NCBI RefSeq assembly: GCF_039544165.1
Contig: NZ_BAABLD010000007.1
Span: forward strand, 124,001 to 188,000
Direction: 5' to 3'
DNA: 64,000 nucleotides
Origin: Viridibacterium curvum
GTDB taxonomy: Bacteria > Pseudomonadota > Gammaproteobacteria > Burkholderiales > Rhodocyclaceae
The first letter of the stretch is position 1, and each line of letters opens with the position of its first letter. This document shows, one piece after another, positions 47,279 to 54,851 of this stretch. The position numbers were made by a program, and so were the translations under genes. The notes below the pieces were generated by a model. It had not been told where the DNA came from, did not search any database, and was given only the letters and a program-made list of their open reading frames with translations.

Positions 47279-48454
47279 ATGAGCGAACAGCAAACCGAAC
47301 AAGCCACAACGCCCGAGGCGCCGCCCGTGGCGCGGGCTGACACCAGCCCTGCCGGCAACGCACGCAGCACCTCGGGCAACCCTGTCACGGGCAGCACCTT
47401 GCTGACCCCGCGAGCCCAGATGACGATCGCGGTCGTCGTGCTGGTCTTCCTCGGCTGGCAGCTGCTCGACACGCGCAACGAACTGCGCAGCCTGCGCGAG
47501 GACATCGCACGCCGCGCTGGCGCCGAGTCTGCAGAACTGAGCAATGCACGCCAGCTGGCGCGCAATGGTCAGGAGAGCGCAGCCGCCCTGCAGGGCCGCG
47601 TGAGCACGCTGGAAGATCGCGTCGGCGACAGCGAAACGCAGCAGGCCGCGCTGGAGCGCATTTATCAGGACCTGTCGCGCAACCGCGATGACCGTCTGCT
47701 GCAGGAAGCCGAACAGGCCGTGTCGCTGGCCAGCCAGCAACTGCAGCTCGCCGGCAATGTGCCGGTGGCTTTGTCCGCACTGCAGCTTGCCGATGCACGC
47801 CTCGCCAGCAGCGCACAGACGCGGCTGTTGCCCTTGCGCCGCGCCATCGCGCAAGACATCGAACGGCTGCGTGCCTTGCCACTGGTTGACGTGACCGGCA
47901 TGTCGCTGGAGCTGGAGGCCCTGCTCGCGCGCATCGATACCCTGCCGTTTGCCTTCGAGCGCATGCCGCCCGCAAAGCCGGCCGCCGCACCTGTGGCTGC
48001 CCCGCGCAAGCCTGCCGCACCGGCGCCACGCAAGGGGGCTGCCACACCTGCCGCCGCGCCCTCGGCGCCGCAGGCCGAAGACACCAGCGCGCCGGGCTGG
48101 GTGACGTTGGCCGGTGATCTGTGGGGCGACTTCAAGGGCCTGCTGCGCATCGAGCGCCTGGACTCCGACGACGTCAATCTGCTGTCGCCGCAACAGGCCA
48201 GCTACCTGCGCGAGAACATCCGCCTGCGTCTGCTGTCGGCGCGACTGGCTCTCTTGCAGCGTGATGGCCGTATGTTCGCCGAAGACCTCAACCAGGCGCG
48301 CGGCATGCTGGAGAAGTATTTCGACATCAAGGCCCCCGCCGTCGCCGGTACGGCCGAAGAGTTGCGCCAGATGGCATCGGCCCGACTGATCGTCGACCTG
48401 CCGGCGCTCAGTGAGAGCGAGGCGGCCCTGCGTCGTCTGCGTCAGGTGCGCTGA
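47279..48454 (+). CDS. hemX: HemX family inner membrane protein
   Basis: 391 residues. Disordered Thr/Pro-rich N-terminus, one membrane segment (about 48-63), then a coiled coil (about 64-125) and a helical periplasmic domain. An Ala/Pro-rich linker (about 225-260) interrupts that domain. The family is often labelled uroporphyrin-III C-methyltransferase, but the SAM-binding motifs of true methyltransferases are absent. A structural or regulatory role in haem synthesis at the membrane is more likely. It starts 19 bp after hemD and is followed by hemY after 1 bp. Confidence 0.93.
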   Translation: MSEQQTEQATTPEAPPVARADTSPAGNARSTSGNPVTGSTLLTPRAQMTIAVVVLVFLGWQLLDTRNELRSLREDIARRAGAESAELSNARQLARNGQESAAALQGRVSTLEDRVGDSETQQAALERIYQDLSRNRDDRLLQEAEQAVSLASQQLQLAGNVPVALSALQLADARLASSAQTRLLPLRRAIAQDIERLRALPLVDVTGMSLELEALLARIDTLPFAFERMPPAKPAAAPVAAPRKPAAPAPRKGAATPAAAPSAPQAEDTSAPGWVTLAGDLWGDFKGLLRIERLDSDDVNLLSPQQASYLRENIRLRLLSARLALLQRDGRMFAEDLNQARGMLEKYFDIKAPAVAGTAEELRQMASARLIVDLPALSESEAALRRLRQVR

Positions 48455-48455
48455 C

Positions 48456-49631
48456 ATGGTGCGCGCATTGTTCTGGCTCGTCGCCCTGTTCACGGCGGCT
48501 GTCGCCATCACCCTGTTGTCGCGTTACAACCAGGCCTATGCCTTGCTGGTGTGGCCGCCCTGGCGCATACAGATCTCGGCCAACCTGCTCATCGTGCTGA
48601 GCCTGGCCGGTTTCGCGCTGCTGTACTTCCTCACGCGTCTCGTTTCCCAGGCACTGACGCTGCCCGTTGAAGTGCAAGCCTGGCGCAAGCGTCGTCAGGC
48701 AGAGGCTGCCTATCGCTACCTCACCGATGCGCAGCGTCTGTATCTCGAAGGGCGTGCCGGGCAGGCCTTCAAGCATGCCGAAAGCGCCTACGAGAACGGC
48801 GCACCCCAAGGCCTCAGCGCCCTGATCGCCGCGCGTGCCGCACACGCCATGCGCGAGCAGGAACGCCGCGACCACTGGTTGACCATCGCGCGCGACCATG
48901 ACAAGGAAGTGCGCATGTCGCGCCTCATGCTCGAAGCCGAATTCGCGATTGCCGAGCGCCGCTTCGATGATGCCGCCGCGCGCCTCGACGAACTGCGCAA
49001 TGCCGGTCACCGCCACATCGCCGTGCTGCGTCTCGCGCTGCAGGCCGAGCAGGCGCGCGGCCGTTGGCACGAGGTAGCGCGCATCGCACGGCAGCTGCGC
49101 AAGGTCAAAGCGCTGAGTGCCGAGCAAGCCGCACCGCTGGTGCGCCGTGCCCACATTGAACAGATGCGCGAAGCCGAAGGTGAGCTGGAGCAGATGCAAC
49201 GCATCTGGAACAACATCACCACCGAAGAGAAACGCGATGTCGGCCTGCTGCTGCGCGTGGTGCCCTACCTCGTCGCTTCAGGCGACCTCGTGCTCGGCCC
49301 GCAAGCCATCGAGGACGCCCTGGAGCAGGAGTGGGAGCCCGAGCTTGCCGTGCTCTACGGCCGCTGCCGCACGCTCGACCTGCACCGCCAGCTGGTCACC
49401 GCCGAAGGCTGGCTCAAGCAGCATCCTGACGACGCCGGCTTGCTGCTGACCCTCGCACGCTTGTGCCTGCGCGGCCAGCTGTGGGGCAAGGCGCAGAGTT
49501 ACCTCGAAGCCTCGCTATCGATCACGCCGACGCGTGCGGCGCACCTCGAACTGGCAAAGCTTGCTGAGTCGCTCGGCAAGCACGAGCTCGCGCAGGGCAG
49601 CTTCCGCGCGGCCGCCGAACTGGGGGCCTGA
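48456..49631 (+). CDS. hemY: HemY family TPR membrane protein
   Basis: 391 residues of the proteobacterial HemY (porphyrin-linked TPR) family. This is not the Bacillus protoporphyrinogen oxidase of the same name. Two membrane segments (about 4-24 and 40-62) are followed by an array of TPR-like helix pairs (QRLYLEGRAGQAFKHAESAYENG, RRFDDAAARLDEL and similar) up to the C-terminus. The start at 48456 is 1 bp after the hemX stop. It probably organises the late haem pathway at the membrane. The operon ends in a clear terminator. Confidence 0.94.
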   Translation: MVRALFWLVALFTAAVAITLLSRYNQAYALLVWPPWRIQISANLLIVLSLAGFALLYFLTRLVSQALTLPVEVQAWRKRRQAEAAYRYLTDAQRLYLEGRAGQAFKHAESAYENGAPQGLSALIAARAAHAMREQERRDHWLTIARDHDKEVRMSRLMLEAEFAIAERRFDDAAARLDELRNAGHRHIAVLRLALQAEQARGRWHEVARIARQLRKVKALSAEQAAPLVRRAHIEQMREAEGELEQMQRIWNNITTEEKRDVGLLLRVVPYLVASGDLVLGPQAIEDALEQEWEPELAVLYGRCRTLDLHRQLVTAEGWLKQHPDDAGLLLTLARLCLRGQLWGKAQSYLEASLSITPTRAAHLELAKLAESLGKHELAQGSFRAAAELGA

Positions 49632-49650
49632 CAAGCCAGCGCAAAAACAA

Positions 49651-49680
49651 AGGGCCGCAACTGCGGCCCTTTTTCTTTGC
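49651..49680. terminator. Bidirectional intrinsic terminator
   Basis: Stem AGGGCCGCA / TGCGGCCCT (49651-49670) with TTTTTCTTT on the plus side, just after hemY. On the minus side TTTGTTTTTG follows, so it also ends transcription from the convergent protease operon, whose stop is at 49692. Confidence 0.9.
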
Positions 49681-49691
49681 CTGTCGGCCTC

Positions 49692-50372
49692 TCAGCGTGA
49701 CGGTTTGCGCTGGCTCGCATACCAGGCGTCGAGTTGTTCTTTGCTCCGTGCCGGCAGATCGTCGAGCCATTCTGCCGGCAGTGCGAAGTTGAGGTTCTGC
49801 ATACCGGTGCCCACTGCAACGCGCTGTGTGATGCCCAGCAGCCGGCCCTCCAGATCAAACAGACCTCCGCCGCTGGAGCCTGGCGAGAAAGGGGCTGAGG
49901 TCTGGATAGCCTCGATCTTCTGATCGTCGTCGTACTGCAGGCGCGAGATGAGCCCGTCAGAAAGGGTCATTTCCAGCGCGCGCGGATTGCCCAGCGTGAC
50001 AACGCGCTGCCCGACAACGAGCGATTGCGCATTGATGCGCTTGACCGGTGGGGCATCGAATTTTTCATCTGTCACCGACACCATGCACAGATCGCGTTCC
50101 AGGTCGACGTACTCAAGCTTGCCTTTGAAACTGAGCTTGTCCTTGACCAGGACGAAGCTGGCCGCCTTGCTCAGGACGTGGCAGTTGGTAATGAGGCGGC
50201 GTGGCTCTACAACCACGGCAGACCCCGAGCCCGTGGGAACGCTGCCGCTGTCAAAGGTGCGCACCAGCCAGACGCTGGGGGCAATCTGTTTGAACAGCTG
50301 GTCGGGTTCCATGGCGTTCGCCGTGGGTGCGGCCAGAAACAAACACGACAGCATCAATGCGGGTAGTTTCAC
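49692..50372 (-). CDS. Secreted trypsin-like serine protease
   Basis: 226 residues with a signal peptide (MKLPALMLSCLFLAAPTANA). A chymotrypsin-fold protease with a complete triad: H65 (ITNCHVL), D94 (ERDLCMV) and S167 (GSSGGG). It has no PDZ domain, so it is shorter than DegP/DegS-type proteases and closer to single-domain S1C/S46-like envelope proteases. Its start overlaps the stop of the upstream lipoprotein gene by 4 bp (ATGA), so the pair is translationally coupled. The substrate is unknown. Confidence 0.9.
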   Translation of the reverse strand: MKLPALMLSCLFLAAPTANAMEPDQLFKQIAPSVWLVRTFDSGSVPTGSGSAVVVEPRRLITNCHVLSKAASFVLVKDKLSFKGKLEYVDLERDLCMVSVTDEKFDAPPVKRINAQSLVVGQRVVTLGNPRALEMTLSDGLISRLQYDDDQKIEAIQTSAPFSPGSSGGGLFDLEGRLLGITQRVAVGTGMQNLNFALPAEWLDDLPARSKEQLDAWYASQRKPSR

Positions 50373-50989
50373 GGCTTGGCTCCCGTTTCGGCTGGGGCGG
50401 GGGGCAGCAGACTTTTCAGGTCACTCATCTGCATGCCACTGCGGTTCAGTTTGCGCGTTTTGGCGAGCTCGGCATCAATGTCGGCTGACAAACAGTAGTT
50501 GCCGGTTTCTACCCCGTTGGCACTTGGGCGACGCTGAAAGGAATGCTGCTCGGTTTTGGCTGCAACGGGATCCGTTATGTCGAGAATGTTCACGCTGCAC
50601 GTATCCACTGTCGCCGTTGTCATGAACAGCGCGTAGTTTTTCTCCGCGGCAGGTTTGAACGTCACCAGGACGCCGCACACTTTTCCCGCTTGAATCCGGT
50701 GTGTGAAAAGGAACGTTTGCGGGACATCCGCCGGTATCGTCGTGCCGCTTAGCAATGCCTCACCCGGTTTTGAAGTGGAGGTAACCAGGCGCGGGGTGCT
50801 GCAATTGGCCGAATCGGCAAATGAGAAAATGGCGCCCGTGCCAAACAGTGCCGCAGAGCGCAGCTGGATCTTGGCGACCTTGCCACTGGCGGGCGCGACG
50901 TATGGAACGATGACTGGGCGTTTCGGTGCAGCACAGGCGGCCAGCACTGCGGGCAGTAGGAGGAGGGTGATTCCACGCAAGCGGTTCAT
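50369..50989 (-). CDS. Putative lipoprotein coupled to a serine protease
   Basis: 206 residues with a lipoprotein signal (MNRLRGITLLLLPAVLAAC, lipobox LAAC) and a strong AAGGAAGG ribosome site. The mature part looks beta-rich, with four further cysteines (SANCSTP, GKVCGVL, DTCSVN, NYCLSAD) that could form two disulphides. No family recognised. The 4-bp overlap with the protease gene suggests a partner, inhibitor, activator or anchor for that protease. Confidence 0.8.
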   Translation of the reverse strand: MNRLRGITLLLLPAVLAACAAPKRPVIVPYVAPASGKVAKIQLRSAALFGTGAIFSFADSANCSTPRLVTSTSKPGEALLSGTTIPADVPQTFLFTHRIQAGKVCGVLVTFKPAAEKNYALFMTTATVDTCSVNILDITDPVAAKTEQHSFQRRPSANGVETGNYCLSADIDAELAKTRKLNRSGMQMSDLKSLLPPAPAETGAKP

Positions 50990-51063
50990 TCGTCGCCTTC
51001 CTTAAGGACTCGATGCAAGATAGCACGCTGCCACAGTGCCGGTTGATCAGGGGCGGCCAGATT

Positions 51064-51480
51064 TCACGCTGGACGTGCGGGCAGGCCCAGTGCGCTGCGG
51101 GCGAGATTATCGGCGATCAGATTGCGGTGTGCCGGCACCCAGCGCAAGGTGGCGCTGTCGAAGCGGGCGAGGGTTTCATTGACCAGTGCGAAGACAGTGG
51201 GCAGGCCCGGGTAGGGGCGTGCTGCCGTGCCGCTGAGCTCGTCGATGACAACGCGGCTGTCACTGTGCAGGGCAATGCAGTCGGCACCAAGGGAGAGTGC
51301 CGTTTGCAACGCCAGCAGCAGGGCGCGTAGCTCGGCTTCGTTATTGCTGCCATGACCGGGCAGCAATTGCGAAATACGCGTCTCGCGGCCATCCGGCGCG
51401 AGGATCAGTACCCCCGCCGCCATGCGACCCGGATTGGGCAGGGCACTGCCGTCGCAGAAGATTTGCCAGACGTCTTCCAT
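51064..51480 (-). CDS. RNase HI-like protein
   Basis: 138 residues with the RNase H fold and all four acidic catalytic residues: D10 (FCDGSALPNPG), E48 (SNNEAELRAL), D74 (HSDSRVV) and D124 (LIADNLA). The HRN motif before the last Asp is typical of RnhA-like proteins. The ATG at 51480 is chosen because the domain begins at once; an upstream in-frame start at 51537 adds only non-family sequence and overlaps the region upstream of the transporter. It may be the main RNase HI or a second copy of the superfamily. It is divergent from the EamA gene with only 66 bp between the starts. Confidence 0.88.
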   Translation of the reverse strand: MEDVWQIFCDGSALPNPGRMAAGVLILAPDGRETRISQLLPGHGSNNEAELRALLLALQTALSLGADCIALHSDSRVVIDELSGTAARPYPGLPTVFALVNETLARFDSATLRWVPAHRNLIADNLARSALGLPARPA

Positions 51481-51546
51481 GACCGGACTGTACCGGTAAT
51501 CACACCGGGCCGGCGTCCGTGGCAGGGCGGCGTACACTGCGGCCCC

Positions 51547-52437
51547 ATGTTCGCCGCCCTGCCAAATACCGCGCTTTACCTCATCGCCACGCTCATATGG
51601 GGTTCGACCTGGCTGGCGATCACCTGGCAGCTCGGCGAGGTGCCGCCGGCTGTGTCGGTGGGCTGGCGATTCCTGATGGCCGGTTGTGTGTTGCTGGCGT
51701 GGAGTCGTTTGCGCGGTGAATCGCTGCGCCTGCCGTGGCGTGAATACGGGTGGTGCCTGTGGCAGGGCATCCTGCTATTCGGCGTCAGTTACGTCTGCGT
51801 TTACGAAGCAGAGCGGTGGATCGCCTCCGGCCTGATGGCCGTGCTCAATTCGTCCATGCTGTTGTTCAACCTGATTGGCATGCGCCTCGCATTCGACAAG
51901 CGTATTGATGCGCAAAGCGCTATCGGAGCAGCCCTGGGGACCGCCGGTATTGCGCTGGTGTTCTGGCCCGAAGTGCTGGCTGACCACGCAACAGGCAGCT
52001 GGCGTGGCGTCGCCTACGGGCTGGCTGCTGCGTTGATCGCTTCGTGCGGCAACCTCGTGGCGCAACGCAACCGGCAAGCCGCCCAACCGTTGCTGCCGGG
52101 CACGGGCTGCGCAATGGTGCTGGGCGGCGCCAGTGCGCTTGTCCTGGCCCTGCTGACCGGGCAGCCGCTGGGTTTCGATTTCCGCGCCCCTTACGTGCTT
52201 TCCCTGCTGTATCTCTCGTTGTTTGGCTCGGTGCTGGCCTTCCTTGCCTACTTCACCCTCATCGGACGCATCGGCGCCGGGCGTGCGGGCTACATGGCCG
52301 TGGCCGTGCCCATCCTCGCGCTGATCATGTCGGGCCTTTTCGAAGGCTTGCGCTGGACCGGCTGGACCGTGGCGGGCATCGCCTGCGCCGTGCTCGGCAA
52401 CGTGGTCATGCTGCGCCGGCCTCAGACCGGGGCCTGA
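51547..52437 (+). CDS. EamA/DMT family transporter
   Basis: 296 residues with ten predicted membrane segments arranged as two EamA repeats (about 5-140 and 150-290). The first segment carries the usual TLIWGSTWLAI sequence. Family members export amino acids or other metabolites; the substrate cannot be told from sequence. The ATG at 51547 puts the first membrane segment at the N-terminus, and the longer in-frame start upstream is rejected because it runs through the RNase H gene start. Confidence 0.93.
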   Translation: MFAALPNTALYLIATLIWGSTWLAITWQLGEVPPAVSVGWRFLMAGCVLLAWSRLRGESLRLPWREYGWCLWQGILLFGVSYVCVYEAERWIASGLMAVLNSSMLLFNLIGMRLAFDKRIDAQSAIGAALGTAGIALVFWPEVLADHATGSWRGVAYGLAAALIASCGNLVAQRNRQAAQPLLPGTGCAMVLGGASALVLALLTGQPLGFDFRAPYVLSLLYLSLFGSVLAFLAYFTLIGRIGAGRAGYMAVAVPILALIMSGLFEGLRWTGWTVAGIACAVLGNVVMLRRPQTGA

Positions 52438-52528
52438 CGCGAATCAGGGCGGATTTACCTCAGCTCTTGCGGCAAACAGGGAGTCGCTTTTCGCCGATAA
52501 TCTGCTCACACATTCCGGGGGAGCGAGC

Positions 52529-53089
52529 ATGTCGAAGTGGTTCGTGGTGGTGGCGATGCTGTGGGCATCGGCGGTGTCGGCGCAGGTCTACAAAAGCATC
52601 GGCCCTGACGGCAAGGTGATCTACAGCGACAAGCCGCCAGAAGCCGCCAAGGAAGTGACGCCCATGAACATCAAGGGCGCACCGCTGACCGACGAGTCCG
52701 ATCCGCTCAAGGCCGCTGTGATGGTGCACGCCATTGACCAGACCGTCGAATCCTTCCACCAGTTCTGCCTGCGCGAGGAACCCGACGTCGCGCAGGCCGT
52801 GTCGCAGGCGCGTGAGAAGTGGGGCGCACAGCACTCCGCGCTCATCGGCAAGGCGCGCAGCATCCTGCAGACCGAGCTCAGCGAAGAGCAGCGCTACAAC
52901 CTCACCGCGACATTGCGTCTCGCCGAGACCGATGTGCTGCAACAGCTCAAGCGCGCCACCAAGGCGCAGCGTACCGAGATGTGCAAGGCCTGGCCCGCGC
53001 GTTCCATGTCGCCTGAGTTGAACCTCATGGGCAAGCTCAAGCTGGTTGCCGCGGTGATGGACTTCAAGCCGGGTGCGAAGAAGCGCTAA
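52529..53089 (+). CDS. DUF4124 domain exported protein
   Basis: 186 residues. Signal peptide (MSKWFVVVAMLWASAVSAQ), then a DUF4124 segment (VYKSIGPDGKVIYSDKPPEA, about 20-40), and a helical C-terminal part (about 65-165) with two cysteines. A GGGGGAG ribosome site lies 6 bp upstream and confirms the start. DUF4124 proteins are common small periplasmic proteins of unknown role. It stands alone between the transporter and a repeat. Confidence 0.88.
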   Translation: MSKWFVVVAMLWASAVSAQVYKSIGPDGKVIYSDKPPEAAKEVTPMNIKGAPLTDESDPLKAAVMVHAIDQTVESFHQFCLREEPDVAQAVSQAREKWGAQHSALIGKARSILQTELSEEQRYNLTATLRLAETDVLQQLKRATKAQRTEMCKAWPARSMSPELNLMGKLKLVAAVMDFKPGAKKR

Positions 53090-53130
53090 GGGCGGTCACT
53101 GCTGGGTGAGTCAGATGTGTAGACGGGTTG

Positions 53131-53206
53131 GGTGCAATAAGCGCAGCGCATTGCACCGTATGGCGCGTATTCAACATCCGGCGCAATGCCCTTCGGTTAT
53201 TGCGCC
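53131..53206. repeat. Double-hairpin repeat downstream of malQ
   Basis: Two small palindromes: GGTGCAAT (53131-53138) / ATTGCACC (53150-53157) and GGCGCAAT (53180-53187) / ATTGCGCC (53199-53206). They are variants of one dispersed family. They fill the gap between the DUF4124 gene and the convergent malQ, and could act as a weak transcription end. Confidence 0.8.
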
Positions 53207-53248
53207 CTACGGCCCTCCGGAAGCCGTTTCGGGTTTTGCGGCAGCGGG

Positions 53249-54748
53249 TTAGCGCCGATACAACCGACACAGACTCGCCAGCAGCTCCGCATGGCGCGCT
53301 TCCAGCTGCGCCCACTCAAAGCGCCACTGCCAATAGCCCTCAGCCTTGCCCGGGAAGTTCATGCGCGCCTCTGACCCGAGCCCGAGGATGTCCTGCATGG
53401 GGTGGATGGCCGTGTCGGCGACGCTGGCGCAGGCGGCGCGGATGAGGGTCCAGTGGATGTCGTCGCCGCTGCAGGCGAGGTAGTCGCGCACGTGCTGACG
53501 TTCGGCTTCAGAGATCGTGGCCCACCAGCCTTGCGTGGTGTCGTTGTCGTGCGTGCCGGTGTAGACGACGGCGTCTTGCGTGTAGTTGTGCGGCAGGTAG
53601 GCGTTCGCATTTCGGCTCTCATCGCCACTGCCGAAGGCGAAGTGCAGGATGCGCATGCCGGGGAATTCGAACTGCACGCGCAGGGCCTCGACGTCGGGGG
53701 TGATGACGCCGAGGTCTTCGGCAATGATGGGCATGGGGCCAAGTGCCTGCGCGATGGCCTTGAACAGCGCTGCGCCGGGGCCGGTGACCCAGCGGCCGTT
53801 CATGGCGTGCTCATCGCTCCCCGGAATCTCCCAGTGCGCCGCGAAGCCACGGAAGTGGTCGATGCGCAGGATGTCGACAAGTTCGAAGCTGCGGCGGATA
53901 CGCTGGATCCACCAGTGGTAGTTCTCCTTGGCGTGTGCGCTCCAGCGATAGAGCGGGTTGCCCCAGCGCTGGCCTGTTTCCGAAAATGCGTCGGGCGGCA
54001 CACCTGCGACCACGTGCGGGCGGCCGTTGCTGTCGAGTTCGAAGAGGTCTTGTCGTGCCCACACTTCGGCGCTCTGGGCGGCGATGAAGATGGGAGCGTC
54101 GCCGACGATCTGGATGCCGCGCTCGTTGGCGTAGGTGCGCAGCTTCTTCCACTGGCGGAAGAAGTTCCACTGGCAGAACTTCCAGAAGGCGACGCGCGGT
54201 GCGTGCTGCTGCGCGGCGGTTTCGAGTGCGGATTGCTGGCGGCGGGCGAGGCCTGATGGCCAGTCGCACCAGTCCTGCCAGCCGTGGTGGTCGGCCAGCG
54301 ACATGAAGAGCGCGTAGTCGTTGAGCCAGCCGCCTTGCTTGATGCAGAAGTTGATGTAGTCCTGCCGCTGTTCTGCGCTGGCACTGATGAGGAAGTTCTC
54401 GGCCGCGCGGCGCAGGCGCTCCATGCGCCAGGGGTGAACGGCAGCAAAGTTGAGCGAACTGGCGTCGAAGCCGGCGTCCGGTTCGAGGTCGTCGGCGGAC
54501 AGCCAGCCGTGCGCCTGCAGGTCGATGAGGTCTATGAGCAGCACGTTGCCGGCAAACGCCGAGCTGCTCATGTAGGGCGAGTTGCCGGGGCCGATGCCGC
54601 CGAGCGGGAGGATCTGCCAGAGCTTCTGCCCTGCGGCGGCGAGCCAGTCAACGAAGCGGTAGGCGTCAGGGCCGAAGTCGCCGGAGCCGAAGGGGCCGGG
54701 CAGGGAGGTGGGATGCAGCAGGATGCCGCTGGCGCGAGGGAGTCTCAT
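53249..54748 (-). CDS. malQ: 4-alpha-glucanotransferase (amylomaltase)
   Basis: Transfers glucan chains between malto-oligosaccharides (GH77), recycling short chains released during glycogen breakdown. 499 residues, complete. Visible are SGILLHPTSLPGPFG..FG at the start, the catalytic Asp D297 in LRIDHFRGF, and the C-terminal GTHDNDTTQGWW. The start at 54748 is chosen over an in-frame extension upstream that lies in repeat sequence. It is the last gene of the glgP-glgB-glgX-malQ run. Confidence 0.97.
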   Translation of the reverse strand: MRLPRASGILLHPTSLPGPFGSGDFGPDAYRFVDWLAAAGQKLWQILPLGGIGPGNSPYMSSSAFAGNVLLIDLIDLQAHGWLSADDLEPDAGFDASSLNFAAVHPWRMERLRRAAENFLISASAEQRQDYINFCIKQGGWLNDYALFMSLADHHGWQDWCDWPSGLARRQQSALETAAQQHAPRVAFWKFCQWNFFRQWKKLRTYANERGIQIVGDAPIFIAAQSAEVWARQDLFELDSNGRPHVVAGVPPDAFSETGQRWGNPLYRWSAHAKENYHWWIQRIRRSFELVDILRIDHFRGFAAHWEIPGSDEHAMNGRWVTGPGAALFKAIAQALGPMPIIAEDLGVITPDVEALRVQFEFPGMRILHFAFGSGDESRNANAYLPHNYTQDAVVYTGTHDNDTTQGWWATISEAERQHVRDYLACSGDDIHWTLIRAACASVADTAIHPMQDILGLGSEARMNFPGKAEGYWQWRFEWAQLEARHAELLASLCRLYRR

Positions 54749-54770
54749 TGCTGGTTCCGGGGGGGAGCAA

Positions 54771-54827
54771 GTAGGGTGCGCACTGCGCACCATTCGGGGG
54801 GATGCAGGTGCGCGGTGCGCACCCTAC
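54771..54827. repeat. Inverted repeat between malQ and glgX
   Basis: The arms at 54771-54791 (GTAGGGTGCGCACTGCGCACC, first 20 bases typical) and 54807-54827 pair at 20 of 21 positions, with a 15-base loop. Each arm also has its own internal symmetry (GTGCGCA...TGCGCAC). Confidence 0.85.
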
Positions 54828-54851
54828 CGATGTGGTGAACGCGTGGCGGTT

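Noticed and set aside
47279..48454. HemX as a real uroporphyrinogen-III C-methyltransferase
   Set aside because: No SAM-binding motifs; the protein is a membrane anchor with coiled coil, as in other HemX proteins.
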